From assembly GCF_002000085.1 (NCBI RefSeq), contig NZ_MUZU01000013.1:1-64000 (forward strand): 64,000 nt of DNA, in the 5' to 3' direction. The notes beneath the pieces were generated by a model, which saw nothing but the letters and a program-made list of their open reading frames with translations, searched no databases and was not told the origin of the DNA. Below are positions 36,038 to 43,583 of this stretch, piece after piece; position 1 is the stretch's first letter; each line of letters starts with the position of its first letter. The translations under genes were made by a program, and so were the position numbers. The DNA comes from Pseudocolwellia agarivorans. GTDB lineage: Bacteria; Pseudomonadota; Gammaproteobacteria; Enterobacterales; Alteromonadaceae.

Positions 36038-36907
36038 TTACTGTTTAATATTCCAAAGTATTTTTATTTCTTGTAATACAGCTTTAATTACGGGTTCATC
36101 TGATCTGTTTTTATTAATCGCAAAAAATAACGGGATCTCAAAATCTAATTGCACGAGTCGTTTTACGTATTGCAAATTTTCAGCTTCTTGTGCTTCATCG
36201 TATTCTAAAAAGCTCAGACCATGACCTGCTTTTACTAGTTGTAACCTTGTTTCGTCGCTACTTGTATTTATATTCGCGGTAGTAAACTGTTTTAGTGTAG
36301 ATTTTAATTTGTCATCAAAGGGACAGTATTTTCCCATTGTTATCCAAGGGGCTTGCGCTAAATCAGTGATCAAGCTTTCATGAGTTAAAAGGGTAGTAGT
36401 TGGAGCAATGGTTGTAATTTTTTGTTGTTTGATAGGTAATGCAAATAATTCATTAGGAACATCACCATAAATATAGGCACCGTCAATGACATTGCTTTGC
36501 AGTGCAGCTAAAGCAGCTCCGGTAGAAAGCGTTTCAATATTTAAATGAATGCCTTGGCAGTTTTCCGTTATGTTTTCTAATAAAAGGGGTAACTTGAGCA
36601 GATTAGGCGATTGATTAATCGAGAGTTTAAATTCACCTATTATTTCACTTTGATTTTCTACCGCTAAATTAACCATATCAATAGCCGAATCTAAGGTTTT
36701 TTCAGCTTTAGGTAATAGTAGTTTACCTTTCTCGGTAAGGGCCATACCTTTACTGGAACGTTCAAATAATGGTGTTTTTAATTCTTCTTCAAGACTTTTA
36801 ATATGAGCACTAATTGCTGGAGGGGTAGTGCATAGTTGTTTAGCAGCAGCGGTAAGGTTACCTGTTTTTGCTACAACCACAAATGAACGTAAATGATAAA
36901 ATTCCAT
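36038..36907 (-). CDS. LysR-family transcriptional regulator
   Basis: 289 residues. The N-terminal winged helix-turn-helix begins MEFYHLRSFVVVAKTGNLTAAAKQLC-type sequence with AISAHIKSLEEELKTPLFER, followed by a periplasmic-binding-protein-like effector domain. It is divergent from the rhodanese-GNAT pair. A TTGGT-ATA-ACCAA palindrome 36 bp upstream of its start is a typical LysR T-N11-A site, so it probably controls itself and that pair. Effector unknown. Confidence 0.9.
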   Translation of the reverse strand: MEFYHLRSFVVVAKTGNLTAAAKQLCTTPPAISAHIKSLEEELKTPLFERSSKGMALTEKGKLLLPKAEKTLDSAIDMVNLAVENQSEIIGEFKLSINQSPNLLKLPLLLENITENCQGIHLNIETLSTGAALAALQSNVIDGAYIYGDVPNELFALPIKQQKITTIAPTTTLLTHESLITDLAQAPWITMGKYCPFDDKLKSTLKQFTTANINTSSDETRLQLVKAGHGLSFLEYDEAQEAENLQYVKRLVQLDFEIPLFFAINKNRSDEPVIKAVLQEIKILWNIKQ

Positions 36908-36942
36908 AGAGTCTCTTAATTTTGTTCTTTAATATAACTTTC

Positions 36943-36955
36943 TTGGTATAACCAA
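36943..36955. promoter_or_regulatory. Candidate LysR operator
   Basis: TTGGTATAACCAA, a 13-bp inverted repeat (TTGGT/ACCAA), lies 36 bp upstream of the LysR start in the divergent region shared with the rhodanese gene. Confidence 0.5.
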
Positions 36956-37159
36956 AAATACAACGAAGCTAACCTCTTCTTTTACACTATAACGACAAAC
37001 ACATGCTAATAGCATTCATAAATTATTAAGCCACACTTCATATTTTATGAATGGATAAGTTTTAGGTTACGAATTACTTTATAACTCAAGCTCTACTAAT
37101 TAATGAACATATTTAATGAGTAGAGCCAATTTTAAATTAAATTACTAAAGGAACCTATT

Positions 37160-37582
37160 ATGTCTACATTATCAAATGTGCTTGAATTTTCACCCGCGAA
37201 TAGCGAAGTTGCTAATACATTTTTTTCTAATAAATTAAGCTTTGAAACTGATTGCTCTGATGTGTACGCAGATATAAAAGCAGGCGCTAACAACTATTTA
37301 TTACTTGATGTGCGTTCTAAAGAAGCTTTTGATAAAAGCCATGCTATTACAGCCATCAGTATGCCTCATGCACAGATAACAGCTGAGTCTTTCGCGCAGT
37401 ATCCTAAAGATACGGTATTTGTTGTTTATTGCTGGGGACCTGGTTGTAACGGAGCAACAAAAGCGGCTAAAAAAATATCTGCTCTAGGTTTTGCTGTTAA
37501 GGAAATGATTGGTGGCATACATTACTGGGAAGATTTTGAACGTTACCCAGTAAATAGATATCAAGCTAATGCTCAAGTGTAA
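37160..37582 (+). CDS. Rhodanese-like domain protein
   Basis: A 140-residue single-domain sulphurtransferase-like protein. The rhodanese fold is shown by LLLDVRSKEAFDKSHA and a CWGPGCNGATKAAKKISALGF active-site region, where the first Cys sits in the catalytic position with an unusual WGPGCNG loop. It ends in GGIHYWEDF. It forms a two-gene unit with the downstream GNAT enzyme (5-bp gap), opposite a LysR gene. Substrate unknown. The ribosome site AAAGGA is good. Confidence 0.87.
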   Translation: MSTLSNVLEFSPANSEVANTFFSNKLSFETDCSDVYADIKAGANNYLLLDVRSKEAFDKSHAITAISMPHAQITAESFAQYPKDTVFVVYCWGPGCNGATKAAKKISALGFAVKEMIGGIHYWEDFERYPVNRYQANAQV

Positions 37583-37587
37583 TTTTT

Positions 37588-38037
37588 GTGAATAATAACA
37601 TAGAAACAGTTATTCGAGAGGCTACAAAGCAAGATGCAGAACAGCTTTGTAGCTTATTTAAACAGCATGCGTTATATGAAGGTCATGATCTTGTTTTATC
37701 GGATCAGGCGTTAGCTCTTTTACATTTACCTGATTGTCCTTTAACGATATTTGTTGTTGAAGAAGCTAACGAAATTAAAGGTTATATGAGCCTGATTAAG
37801 CAGTTTTCTACATGGGATATGAATTATTATTTATACATGGATTGTCTGTATTTATTACCTGCGCTAAGAGGCAAAGGGCTTGGGAAGAAACTTATGTTGG
37901 TTTGTCAGCAATATGGGAAAAAACATAAACTAGCAGAAATTCAATGGCAAACACCTATCGAAAATGTAGATGCCATTGAATTTTATCGTTGCATAGGCGC
38001 TAAGCATAAATCTAAGCTTAGGTATTTTTGGGGTTAA
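37588..38037 (+). CDS. GNAT-family N-acetyltransferase
   Basis: 149 residues with the acetyl-CoA-binding motif A LLPALRGKGLGKKLM and a C-terminal FYRCIGAKHKSKLRYF that is usual for GNAT proteins. It starts at a GTG five bases after the rhodanese stop, so it is likely coupled to it. The acetyl acceptor is not predictable from sequence. Confidence 0.88.
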   Translation: MNNNIETVIREATKQDAEQLCSLFKQHALYEGHDLVLSDQALALLHLPDCPLTIFVVEEANEIKGYMSLIKQFSTWDMNYYLYMDCLYLLPALRGKGLGKKLMLVCQQYGKKHKLAEIQWQTPIENVDAIEFYRCIGAKHKSKLRYFWG

Positions 38038-38068
38038 GTTTATTATTTTGTCGGCTATTGTTCATGCT

Positions 38069-38677
38069 TTATGACTTAGCCGCTAAAATAATACCAAAAG
38101 ACACTAAACCGACTCCGCATGCTTTATTTATCCATTTTTTCATATGTATTAGTTTGTTTTGAAGTGGCTTTGATGTGAACATAATCGAAACCAAGCTAAA
38201 CCATAACCCATGAAGTATCGCTATATATAATCCATATGCTAATGCGTAGTTGTTACTTGAATCGGCTGAAATTAGTTGGCTAAAGAGGCTGATAAAAAAC
38301 AACATGGTTTTAGGGTTTAGCATATTGCAAAAAAAACCTTGAACGAAGTACCGTGTAGATTTATTAGTGCTTGAATTTGAGCCTATTTCATCCATTTTAT
38401 CATTAGCGGTTAAAATACTTTTCACACCAATATAAACCAAATAGGTAGCTCCTGCGTACTTAATAAAAGTAAATAGCATTAAGTTCTGTGAAATTAAGTA
38501 ACTAATGCCTAGCATTGAATAAGCAATATGAACGCCTATGGCTAGGCTTATTCCACAGGCGGTAAGAATTCCAGCTTTCCTACCTGAATTAATACTATTT
38601 TTTAGTACTAATACAAAATCAGCCCCAGGGCTTATAACAATTAAAAAACCAATAATCGCCAAACTAAAAATTTCCAT
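38069..38677 (-). CDS. LysE/RhtB-family amino-acid exporter
   Basis: A 202-residue inner-membrane protein with about six hydrophobic segments. It carries the LysE/RhtB hallmark SPGADFVLVLKNSINSGRKAG near the N-terminus and NMLNPKTMLFF in the middle. Divergent from a LysR regulator 102 bp away, the common exporter-regulator pair, so amino-acid-responsive induction is likely. Confidence 0.92.
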   Translation of the reverse strand: MEIFSLAIIGFLIVISPGADFVLVLKNSINSGRKAGILTACGISLAIGVHIAYSMLGISYLISQNLMLFTFIKYAGATYLVYIGVKSILTANDKMDEIGSNSSTNKSTRYFVQGFFCNMLNPKTMLFFISLFSQLISADSSNNYALAYGLYIAILHGLWFSLVSIMFTSKPLQNKLIHMKKWINKACGVGLVSFGIILAAKS

Positions 38678-38779
38678 AAATACTTCAAACCTCGTTTAAA
38701 TTTAGTTTGAGATTGTATCTACTTATTCTTCTACCTATAATCGAAATATAGTGTTTTAAGGTGTGAGTAAAAGTAACAG

Positions 38780-39670
38780 ATGAGGCATTTAAAAGCGTTT
38801 CATATTTTTAATGTAGTAGCCGATTCGCCTAGTTTTAGTGAGGCAGCAGTAAAACTTTGCATAACTCATGGAGCAGTGAGTAAACAGATCAAAACATTAG
38901 AAAGTTATCTTTCTATCAAATTATTTTTTCGTCAAGGTCGAAACGTACGTTTAACACATGAAGGTGAGCTACTTAAACGTTATACATCGCAAGCATTTCA
39001 AATGTTAGATAATGGTGTTAATAAATTATCTCAAGTAAATACTAGCAGCCTTAATGTTTCTTGTGAGCCCACATTAACTATGCGTTGGTTAATGCCACGT
39101 ATGGGGAGCTTTTATGAGCAGAATCCGAATACAGACATTCGGCTTTCAACAGCAGGAGGAGCTGTAAATCTTGATTCAAATGGCTTATCTATGGCAATTA
39201 GACGTGATGATTTTAAACCTCATCCTCATTATAAAAGCACACCTCTAGTTGATGAATGGGTAGGGCCTGTAGTTTCTCCTGAATGTTGGGAGCAAGTGAA
39301 AAATGACTTAAGTTCACTTAAGTTAATTCATAGTGATACACGACCTAGTGCGTGGTTAAATTGGTGTAAAAGTACAAATAAGCCTTCGTTACTGAATAAC
39401 ACGTCTCAAAATTTTGCTCATTTCTATTTTTGCTTTCAAGCCGCTGTTGATGGACTAGGTGCCGCTATTGGTTCTTATCCGCTAGTGATTGATGATATAC
39501 AAAGAGGGAATTTAATCGCGCCATTTGGCTTTGTGTCATCAGGTAATCGTTATATTTTGCTCAGCCAAGATAATGTTTCGGATGACGGTTTAGATCGTAA
39601 GTTTATAAATTGGATACAGAATCAGTTATTAGAGTGTGTGCCTGAAAGGAGTGAAAAGTTAGTCCTGTAA
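38780..39670 (+). CDS. LysR-family regulator, GcvA-like
   Basis: 296 residues. The helix-turn-helix MRHLKAFHIFNVVADSPSFSEAA with CITHGAVSKQIKTLE resembles GcvA-type LysR proteins, as does the effector domain start LNVSCEPTLTMRWLMPRM. It faces the LysE-type exporter and probably regulates it. It is the last ordinary gene before the dusA-associated insertion. Confidence 0.9.
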   Translation: MRHLKAFHIFNVVADSPSFSEAAVKLCITHGAVSKQIKTLESYLSIKLFFRQGRNVRLTHEGELLKRYTSQAFQMLDNGVNKLSQVNTSSLNVSCEPTLTMRWLMPRMGSFYEQNPNTDIRLSTAGGAVNLDSNGLSMAIRRDDFKPHPHYKSTPLVDEWVGPVVSPECWEQVKNDLSSLKLIHSDTRPSAWLNWCKSTNKPSLLNNTSQNFAHFYFCFQAAVDGLGAAIGSYPLVIDDIQRGNLIAPFGFVSSGNRYILLSQDNVSDDGLDRKFINWIQNQLLECVPERSEKLVL

Positions 39671-39712
39671 TGAAATATTACTGTTATTTTTGTATGGTAC
39701 ATCTAAACCTCG

Positions 39713-39718
39713 TATAAT
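39713..39718 (+). promoter_or_regulatory. Original dusA promoter, -10 element
   Basis: TATAAT followed by CTGCCAAAATTT. A very similar block, TATAATCACCAAAATATTT, occurs at 41380 in front of the intact dusA. The duplication of promoter plus coding start is part of the evidence for an insertion in dusA. Confidence 0.6.
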
Positions 39719-39786
39719 CTGCCAAAATTTGGGTTGGCTCATTAACAGTTAACTTGCTATGTTTTTTAAGGGTTTTTAAAAAGTTT

Positions 39787-39840
39787 ATGATTTCTCATAA
39801 ACTTTCTGTTGCACCTATGCTCGATTGGGCTGATTTCTAG
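39787..39840 (+). pseudogene. dusA': Cut-off 5' end of dusA (17 codons)
   Basis: An ATG at 39787 opens MISHKLSVAPMLDWADF and then a stop. Residues LSVAPMLDW are the conserved DusA N-terminus, also present in the intact gene at 41578-41604. At DNA level the two copies agree at 26 of 33 positions (39802-39834 versus 41578-41610). All but one of the differing codons encode the same residue. This is therefore the native gene start, severed from its body by an inserted element, not a recent local duplication. Confidence 0.85.
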
Positions 39841-40128
39841 GTTTATCAAAAGGGGGAGAGAGTCAGGAGTTCCTCTGAGGGGGCTGATTGATATTGAGGG
39901 TGACCAAACTCTCTAGTTGTATCAAGTAGCTTCACGTAATTGAGAATATATTACTTAAAATAGATAACGTTGATAATTAGGATGTTTTTTCAGCATTGCA
40001 TTCGATTAGCTTTAAATTTCTAAAAGCCTTAACATATAATTCTCCAAACTGTTGACGGAAGCTTCCTTAGGTAATAACTATTCTATTCCATCAGCTTTAA
40101 AATTTCATTTTATTGATAAGTAAGGAAT
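39841..40128. other. Non-coding left part of the dusA element
   Basis: 288 bases with no gene. A TTGACG (40052-40057) and TAACTA (40075-40080) pair with a 17-bp spacer may be the promoter of the 245-residue protein gene. AGAGAGT (39857-39863) and ACTCTCT (39908-39914) could pair in RNA across a 44-base loop, and there is an imperfect GGAG/CCTC segment inside. Significance unclear. Confidence 0.35.
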
Positions 40129-40866
40129 ATGAATCATAGTAATATAGTCCACGATGGAAATAGCTCAATAGCAGTGGTAATTGATGGTACCGCCAGAATA
40201 TTTACTCTTGATCATTTATTTGATCATGTAATAATAATTGACAACTTTAGATTTGAAGATAATCGAATAGAAACTATATCTATTGCTGTACGACCAACAA
40301 ATCATGTTTATAGTCGAGCGATAATGGACACAGATAACCATGATAGTCTTGCTGACTCTGGTTTTCTGCTTATTAAGTATGAGTATTATGAAAATAATCC
40401 ACATAATCAGAAATTAGACAGCTCTGGTCAAAAAATAGTTTCAAGTGATATTCGAGTATTTTGTGAAGATAAATACGAAAGTAGTTTAAATATCCCCCTC
40501 TTTGTTGAAGCTTTACAAACTTCGTCCCCACAGTTTTGTGTCCGAGCAAATAAAGGTGATGAACATACGTGTCTCACAGGTTATTTTGAATTTCAACATG
40601 GAGCAAGCGAAAAGAAATGTTATGTTGTTTTGTTTAAACTGCATAGATTGACTGCAAGAGAGCTTTCCATGGTAGTAGAGACAGCTTTTTTGGTTGATGA
40701 AAATGACTTTCGACTTAGGTTGCTTCAAGGAGATGATACTAAGCCTTTTTTAGTCGCAGTGAAAAATGTTTTTGCTAAGCGCCCACCTTTTCAGGGGGCT
40801 GTGCTGCAGAGGTCTAAAAAAGGTTATAAAAAGGCGAAAAAAGCAAGAAAAGCCAAACAAAAATGA
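40129..40866 (+). CDS. Hypothetical protein carried by the dusA element
   Basis: 245 residues, no family recognised. The N-terminal two thirds looks globular and beta-rich: SIAVVIDGTARIFTLD, then TISIAVRPTNHVYSR, and a small Cys-containing block SSDIRVFCEDKYESSLNIPLF. The middle has CVRANKGDEHTC and YVVLFKLHR. The C-terminal 20 residues are almost all Lys/Arg/Ala (SKKGYKKAKKARKAKQK), suggesting nucleic-acid or membrane-surface binding. No signal peptide or transmembrane helix. It is the only protein gene of the element apart from dusA, converges on the candidate RNA, and has an AAGGA ribosome site close to the ATG. Confidence 0.75.
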   Translation: MNHSNIVHDGNSSIAVVIDGTARIFTLDHLFDHVIIIDNFRFEDNRIETISIAVRPTNHVYSRAIMDTDNHDSLADSGFLLIKYEYYENNPHNQKLDSSGQKIVSSDIRVFCEDKYESSLNIPLFVEALQTSSPQFCVRANKGDEHTCLTGYFEFQHGASEKKCYVVLFKLHRLTARELSMVVETAFLVDENDFRLRLLQGDDTKPFLVAVKNVFAKRPPFQGAVLQRSKKGYKKAKKARKAKQK

Positions 40867-40890
40867 GTAAGAATTAATTATTTGAAAACG

Positions 40891-40925
40891 AAAAAAGCCC
40901 AAGAACTTTCAATTACTTGGGCTTT
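40891..40925. terminator. Strong terminator between the cargo gene and the candidate RNA
   Basis: AAAGCCCAAG (40894-40903) pairs with CTTGGGCTTT (40916-40925) in a perfect 10-bp stem. The T-run is six long on the minus strand and only three on the plus strand. So it is best suited to end a transcript entering from the right, though it also closes the cargo gene. Confidence 0.85.
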
Positions 40926-41094
40926 CGAATACAACAAATTTTTCCGAGATCCCTATCACTATCGAAATAGTTGTCTCTGTCTTGCAGAGCGCCACCATCT
41001 AATGTTTTTATAAAAAACTTAGTATGTAGGTGACGGGAGGCAGGGTATATAGGAGTGTATTAGCTCCGCAATCCGAACGATCCTGCTCTTACTG
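40891..41094 (-). ncRNA. Candidate structured small RNA within the dusA element
   Basis: On the minus strand, a TATACT -10 hexamer (41107-41102) is followed by about 200 bases with no ORF and a series of stems. These are GCAGG/CCTGC (41082-41086 with 41040-41044) enclosing GGAG/CTCC; GTTTTT/AAAAAC (41004-41018); CTCTG/CAGAG (40975-40989); ACTAT-TTCG-ATAGT (40958-40971), a UUCG tetraloop hairpin; and finally a 10-bp terminator with six Ts. The order promoter, hairpins, terminator without coding sequence is what an independent small RNA gene looks like. I do not recognise it as a known RNA family. Confidence 0.5.
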
Positions 41095-41107
41095 TAGATT
41101 TAGTATA

Positions 41108-41511
41108 ACGTAATATTTAGATTTAACTCATCCGACCAGTTAAGTGTTTGAATATTAGTTAAATTGTTTTGAGTTTTTAGAGAGGGATGTCTGAAGTTGT
41201 TATATACTCAACTGATAATATAACTTTTGTTATTTGCATGCAAAAGCCTGAATGAGGAAACCTACTCAAAATTATATTAAATATGGGTTATTACGAATTA
41301 AAGTAACTACACTGGTTCGCTTGTTAATAGAGTCTGAGTTTTACCCGTTAGTTATTTCCAAACCTTCTTATTATTTCTGTATAATCACCAAAATATTTTA
41401 AGCTCCAAATCCTACCCATTTTGGGGTGACATAAGGATGACCGCTAATGAAATTCAAGACAATTTTAGGCGATTCAAAGTAACTCAAAGCAATAAATAAA
41501 TGAATAAATAA
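41108..41511. other. Right non-coding part of the dusA element with replacement dusA promoter
   Basis: 404 bases. It contains the second TATAAT block (41380-41385) that mirrors the original dusA promoter at 39713. The leader from there to the dusA ATG is about 125 bases. A 20-codon ORF lies in the leader (41437-41499, starting MTANEIQDNFRRF). I see no further gene and no integrase remnant. Confidence 0.5.
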
Positions 41512-42543
41512 ATGAATAAAGAAATTATTGAAACAACCGAAAATCCTAAAGCTCCCGTAAATGGGGGACTACATGCACTATCCGTAGCACCCATGTTAGA
41601 TTGGACTGATCGTCATTGTCGTTATTTTTATCGTGTTATGTCTAAACATACGGTTTTGTATACCGAAATGGTAACTACCGGGGCGATTATCTTTGGAAAG
41701 GGCGATTACCTTTCCTATAACGATGCTGAACATCCTGTTGTTTTACAGTTGGGTGGTAGCGACCCTAAAGCTATGGTTGAGTGTGCTATACGAGCTGAGC
41801 AATTAGGTTACGATGAAATTAACATTAACGTAGGTTGTCCGTCTGATCGTGTTCAAAATGGTCGTTTCGGAGCATGTTTAATGGGAGAACCTGCTTTAGT
41901 TGCTGAATGTGTTTCAAGTATGCAAGCTCAAGTAAACATTCCTGTTACGGTGAAGTCGCGTATTGGTATTGACGATCAAGACAGTTACGAATTTTTACAT
42001 CAATTTATTGATACGGTGTCGCAAGCGGGCTGCGAGCATTTTATTATTCATGCACGTAAAGCTTGGTTAAGTGGTTTAAGTCCTAAACAAAATAGAGATG
42101 TTCCACCGTTAGATTACGAGCGTGTTTATAAAATTAAGTCTGATTTTTCGGATGTGGCAATTTCTATTAATGGCGGTATTAAGTCTTTAGACGAAGCTCA
42201 ATCACACTTAAAGCATGTTGATGGTGTGATGATCGGGCGCGAAATTTATCAATCGCCTTACTTTCTAAGCAATGTAGATCAAACGCTGTGGCAATCTCAA
42301 ACGCCAATTCTCAGCCGACTTGAAGTACTCGAAAATATGGCTGAGTACATAGACCGTTATGTTGCTGAAGGTGGTAGAGCATGGCATGTTATTCGACATA
42401 TGTTAGGTTTGTGTAATGGTTTACCGGGGGCTAGGCAGTTTAGGCGTCATTTAAGTGATTGTTCGGGTAAGCAAGGGGCGGATAGTAAATCGTTGTTTGA
42501 AGCTTATTCCTATGTGTCTATTGATAGTGAGACGGGTAACTAA
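41512..42543 (+). CDS. dusA: tRNA-dihydrouridine(20/20a) synthase DusA
   Basis: FMN- and NADPH-dependent enzyme that reduces U20/U20a in the tRNA D-loop. 343 residues. It matches E. coli DusA: SVAPMLDWTDRHCRYF, VALQLGGSDP-like block, INVGCPSDRVQNGRFGACLM with the catalytic Cys, and IIHARKAWLSGLSPK and INGGIKSL. The first 22 residues (MNKEIIETTENPKAPVNGG) are unlike the severed native start at 39787 and come from the inserted element. The body is complete, so activity should be kept. There is no clear ribosome site in the repeated AATAAATGAATAAATAAATG context. Confidence 0.96.
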   Translation: MNKEIIETTENPKAPVNGGLHALSVAPMLDWTDRHCRYFYRVMSKHTVLYTEMVTTGAIIFGKGDYLSYNDAEHPVVLQLGGSDPKAMVECAIRAEQLGYDEININVGCPSDRVQNGRFGACLMGEPALVAECVSSMQAQVNIPVTVKSRIGIDDQDSYEFLHQFIDTVSQAGCEHFIIHARKAWLSGLSPKQNRDVPPLDYERVYKIKSDFSDVAISINGGIKSLDEAQSHLKHVDGVMIGREIYQSPYFLSNVDQTLWQSQTPILSRLEVLENMAEYIDRYVAEGGRAWHVIRHMLGLCNGLPGARQFRRHLSDCSGKQGADSKSLFEAYSYVSIDSETGN

Positions 42544-42569
42544 TTTTTATTCGTGATGTTGTTTTTATG

Positions 42570-42596
42570 AGGCTGCAATTATTGTGGCCTTTTTTG
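42570..42596 (+). terminator. Terminator of dusA
   Basis: AGGC (42570-42573) pairs with GCCT (42587-42590), with a further internal CAAT/ATTG pairing, followed by TTTTT. Imperfect stem but a good T-run. Confidence 0.55.
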
Positions 42597-42700
42597 TTTT
42601 TACCTTCCTTTATTCATTCACACCAATATCTCCCTTTTATAATTTTTATCTGTGGTCAATTTAACTAATTTGATGGTTATTTTAACTAAAAAATAATTTT

Positions 42701-42715
42701 AGACATAATATGTCT
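42701..42715. promoter_or_regulatory. Possible enhancer site of the psp operon
   Basis: AGACATA-A-TATGTCT is a 15-base inverted repeat about 100 bp upstream of the predicted psp start. PspF binds sites at comparable distance upstream of pspA in E. coli. The match is by position and symmetry only. Confidence 0.35.
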
Positions 42716-42783
42716 TTATGGTTTATGTTTTGATTTTTTAAATAATCCCTTAATAAATAGTTGTTTATGTGTTTTGTCTAAGT

Positions 42784-42799
42784 TGGCATGTACCTTGTA
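42784..42799 (+). promoter_or_regulatory. Sigma-54 promoter of the psp operon
   Basis: TGGCATGTACCTTGTA matches TGGCAC-N5-TTGCA at 9 of 11 positions. The -24 GG is intact and the -12 GC is GT. PspA operons are classically sigma-54/PspF driven. The predicted start near 42810 leaves a leader of about 80 bases. Confidence 0.65.
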
Positions 42800-42891
42800 A
42801 TAACACTTTGTAGTAATAACGAAGCGCAACGAAAGTTGTTGTGGTTTTACCTAATAATTTAATACGTATTTATTCAATAGGAGATAAAAGC

Positions 42892-43554
42892 ATGGGTTTA
42901 TTTACAAGGTTTACCGATATTATTAATGCAAATATTAATAGCATGTTAGATAAGGCTGAAGATCCAGAAAAAATGATCAAACTTATCATTCAAGAAATGG
43001 ACGAAACTTTAGGTGAAGTTCGAGCAAGTGCCGCTAAATATATTGCAGAGAAAAAAATCGTTCAACGTAACATTATTACGGTTGAAAAAAGCATTGCTGG
43101 TTGGAATAACAAAGCTGAAGTTGCGATTCAAAAAGACCGAGAAGATTTAGCCAAATTAGCTTTGAAAGAAAAACATAAAGCGACTGAGCAATTAAATCAT
43201 TTAACTGATGATATGGCTAAATTAGATGAGTTTTTATTGGCGGTGCAAGACGATGGTAACCGTTTACAAGAAAAACTAACTGAAGCTAAACGTAAGCAAC
43301 AGTCTTATGTTTTACGTCAGCAGTCAGCCGAGGTGAGGTTAAAAGTTCGCACACAAGCCGTTGTGCATAACATTGATGAAGCTATTACACGTTTTGAACG
43401 CTTTCAACAAAAAATAGACCGCGTTGAAGCACAAGTAGAAGCCTACGATTTATCTCAGCCTAAAAACTTAGAAAGCGAGTTCAGAGAACTAGAAGCACAA
43501 GCTCGCATAGAAGATGAATTAGAGCAACTAAAAAAGAAGGTAGTTAACGGCTAA
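42892..43554 (+). CDS. pspA: Phage shock protein A (PspA/IM30 family)
   Basis: A 220-residue, almost wholly coiled-coil protein that binds stressed inner membrane and, in systems with PspF, inhibits it. The start MGLFTRFTDIINANINSML with an amphipathic first helix is characteristic. The body is a long heptad-type coil (KAEDPEKMIKLIIQEMDETL... to EDELEQLKKKV). The ATG at 42892 has an AGGAG ribosome site eight bases upstream; the in-frame GTG at 42841 is not needed. It heads pspA, a 34-residue peptide, pspC and a membrane protein. No pspF is adjacent; its usual place is taken by dusA. Confidence 0.95.
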   Translation: MGLFTRFTDIINANINSMLDKAEDPEKMIKLIIQEMDETLGEVRASAAKYIAEKKIVQRNIITVEKSIAGWNNKAEVAIQKDREDLAKLALKEKHKATEQLNHLTDDMAKLDEFLLAVQDDGNRLQEKLTEAKRKQQSYVLRQQSAEVRLKVRTQAVVHNIDEAITRFERFQQKIDRVEAQVEAYDLSQPKNLESEFRELEAQARIEDELEQLKKKVVNG

Positions 43555-43583
43555 AACTGAACTTGATTTGAAGGAAGCTTGTG

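Larger units (their letters stand above)
39802..41610. mobile_element. Small integrative element or island remnant inserted in the 5' end of dusA
   Basis: The segment is bounded by two imperfect copies of the DusA LSVAPMLDW-coding sequence (left 39802-39834, right 41578-41610). The exchange point is probably within the shared GATTGG-N-CTGAT. The 5' end of dusA is a known target for a family of tyrosine-type integrases whose islands bring a replacement promoter and start for dusA, as seen here. The element contains one protein gene, one candidate structured RNA and spare sequence, but no integrase. It is either a decayed island or a non-autonomous element moved in trans. Confidence 0.75.

Noticed and set aside
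39857-39914. AGAGAGT/ACTCTCT pairing in the left part of the dusA element as a second structured RNA
   Set aside because: Only a 7-bp stem around a 44-base loop, with no promoter or terminator attached.
40921-41094. Possible 6S RNA because of a GTGGCGCTC stretch on the minus strand
   Set aside because: The two ends of the segment are not complementary as the 6S fold needs, and the location is not the zapA region.
41437-41499. 20-codon ORF (starting MTANEIQDNFRRF) in the dusA leader
   Set aside because: Very short and no well-spaced ribosome site. It could be a leader peptide or the remnant of an antitoxin-like gene, but nothing supports either.
42841-42891. GTG start extending PspA by 17 residues
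   Set aside because: PspA proteins begin MGLFxRF, and the ATG at 42892 has a strong AGGAG site; the extension looks like untranslated leader.
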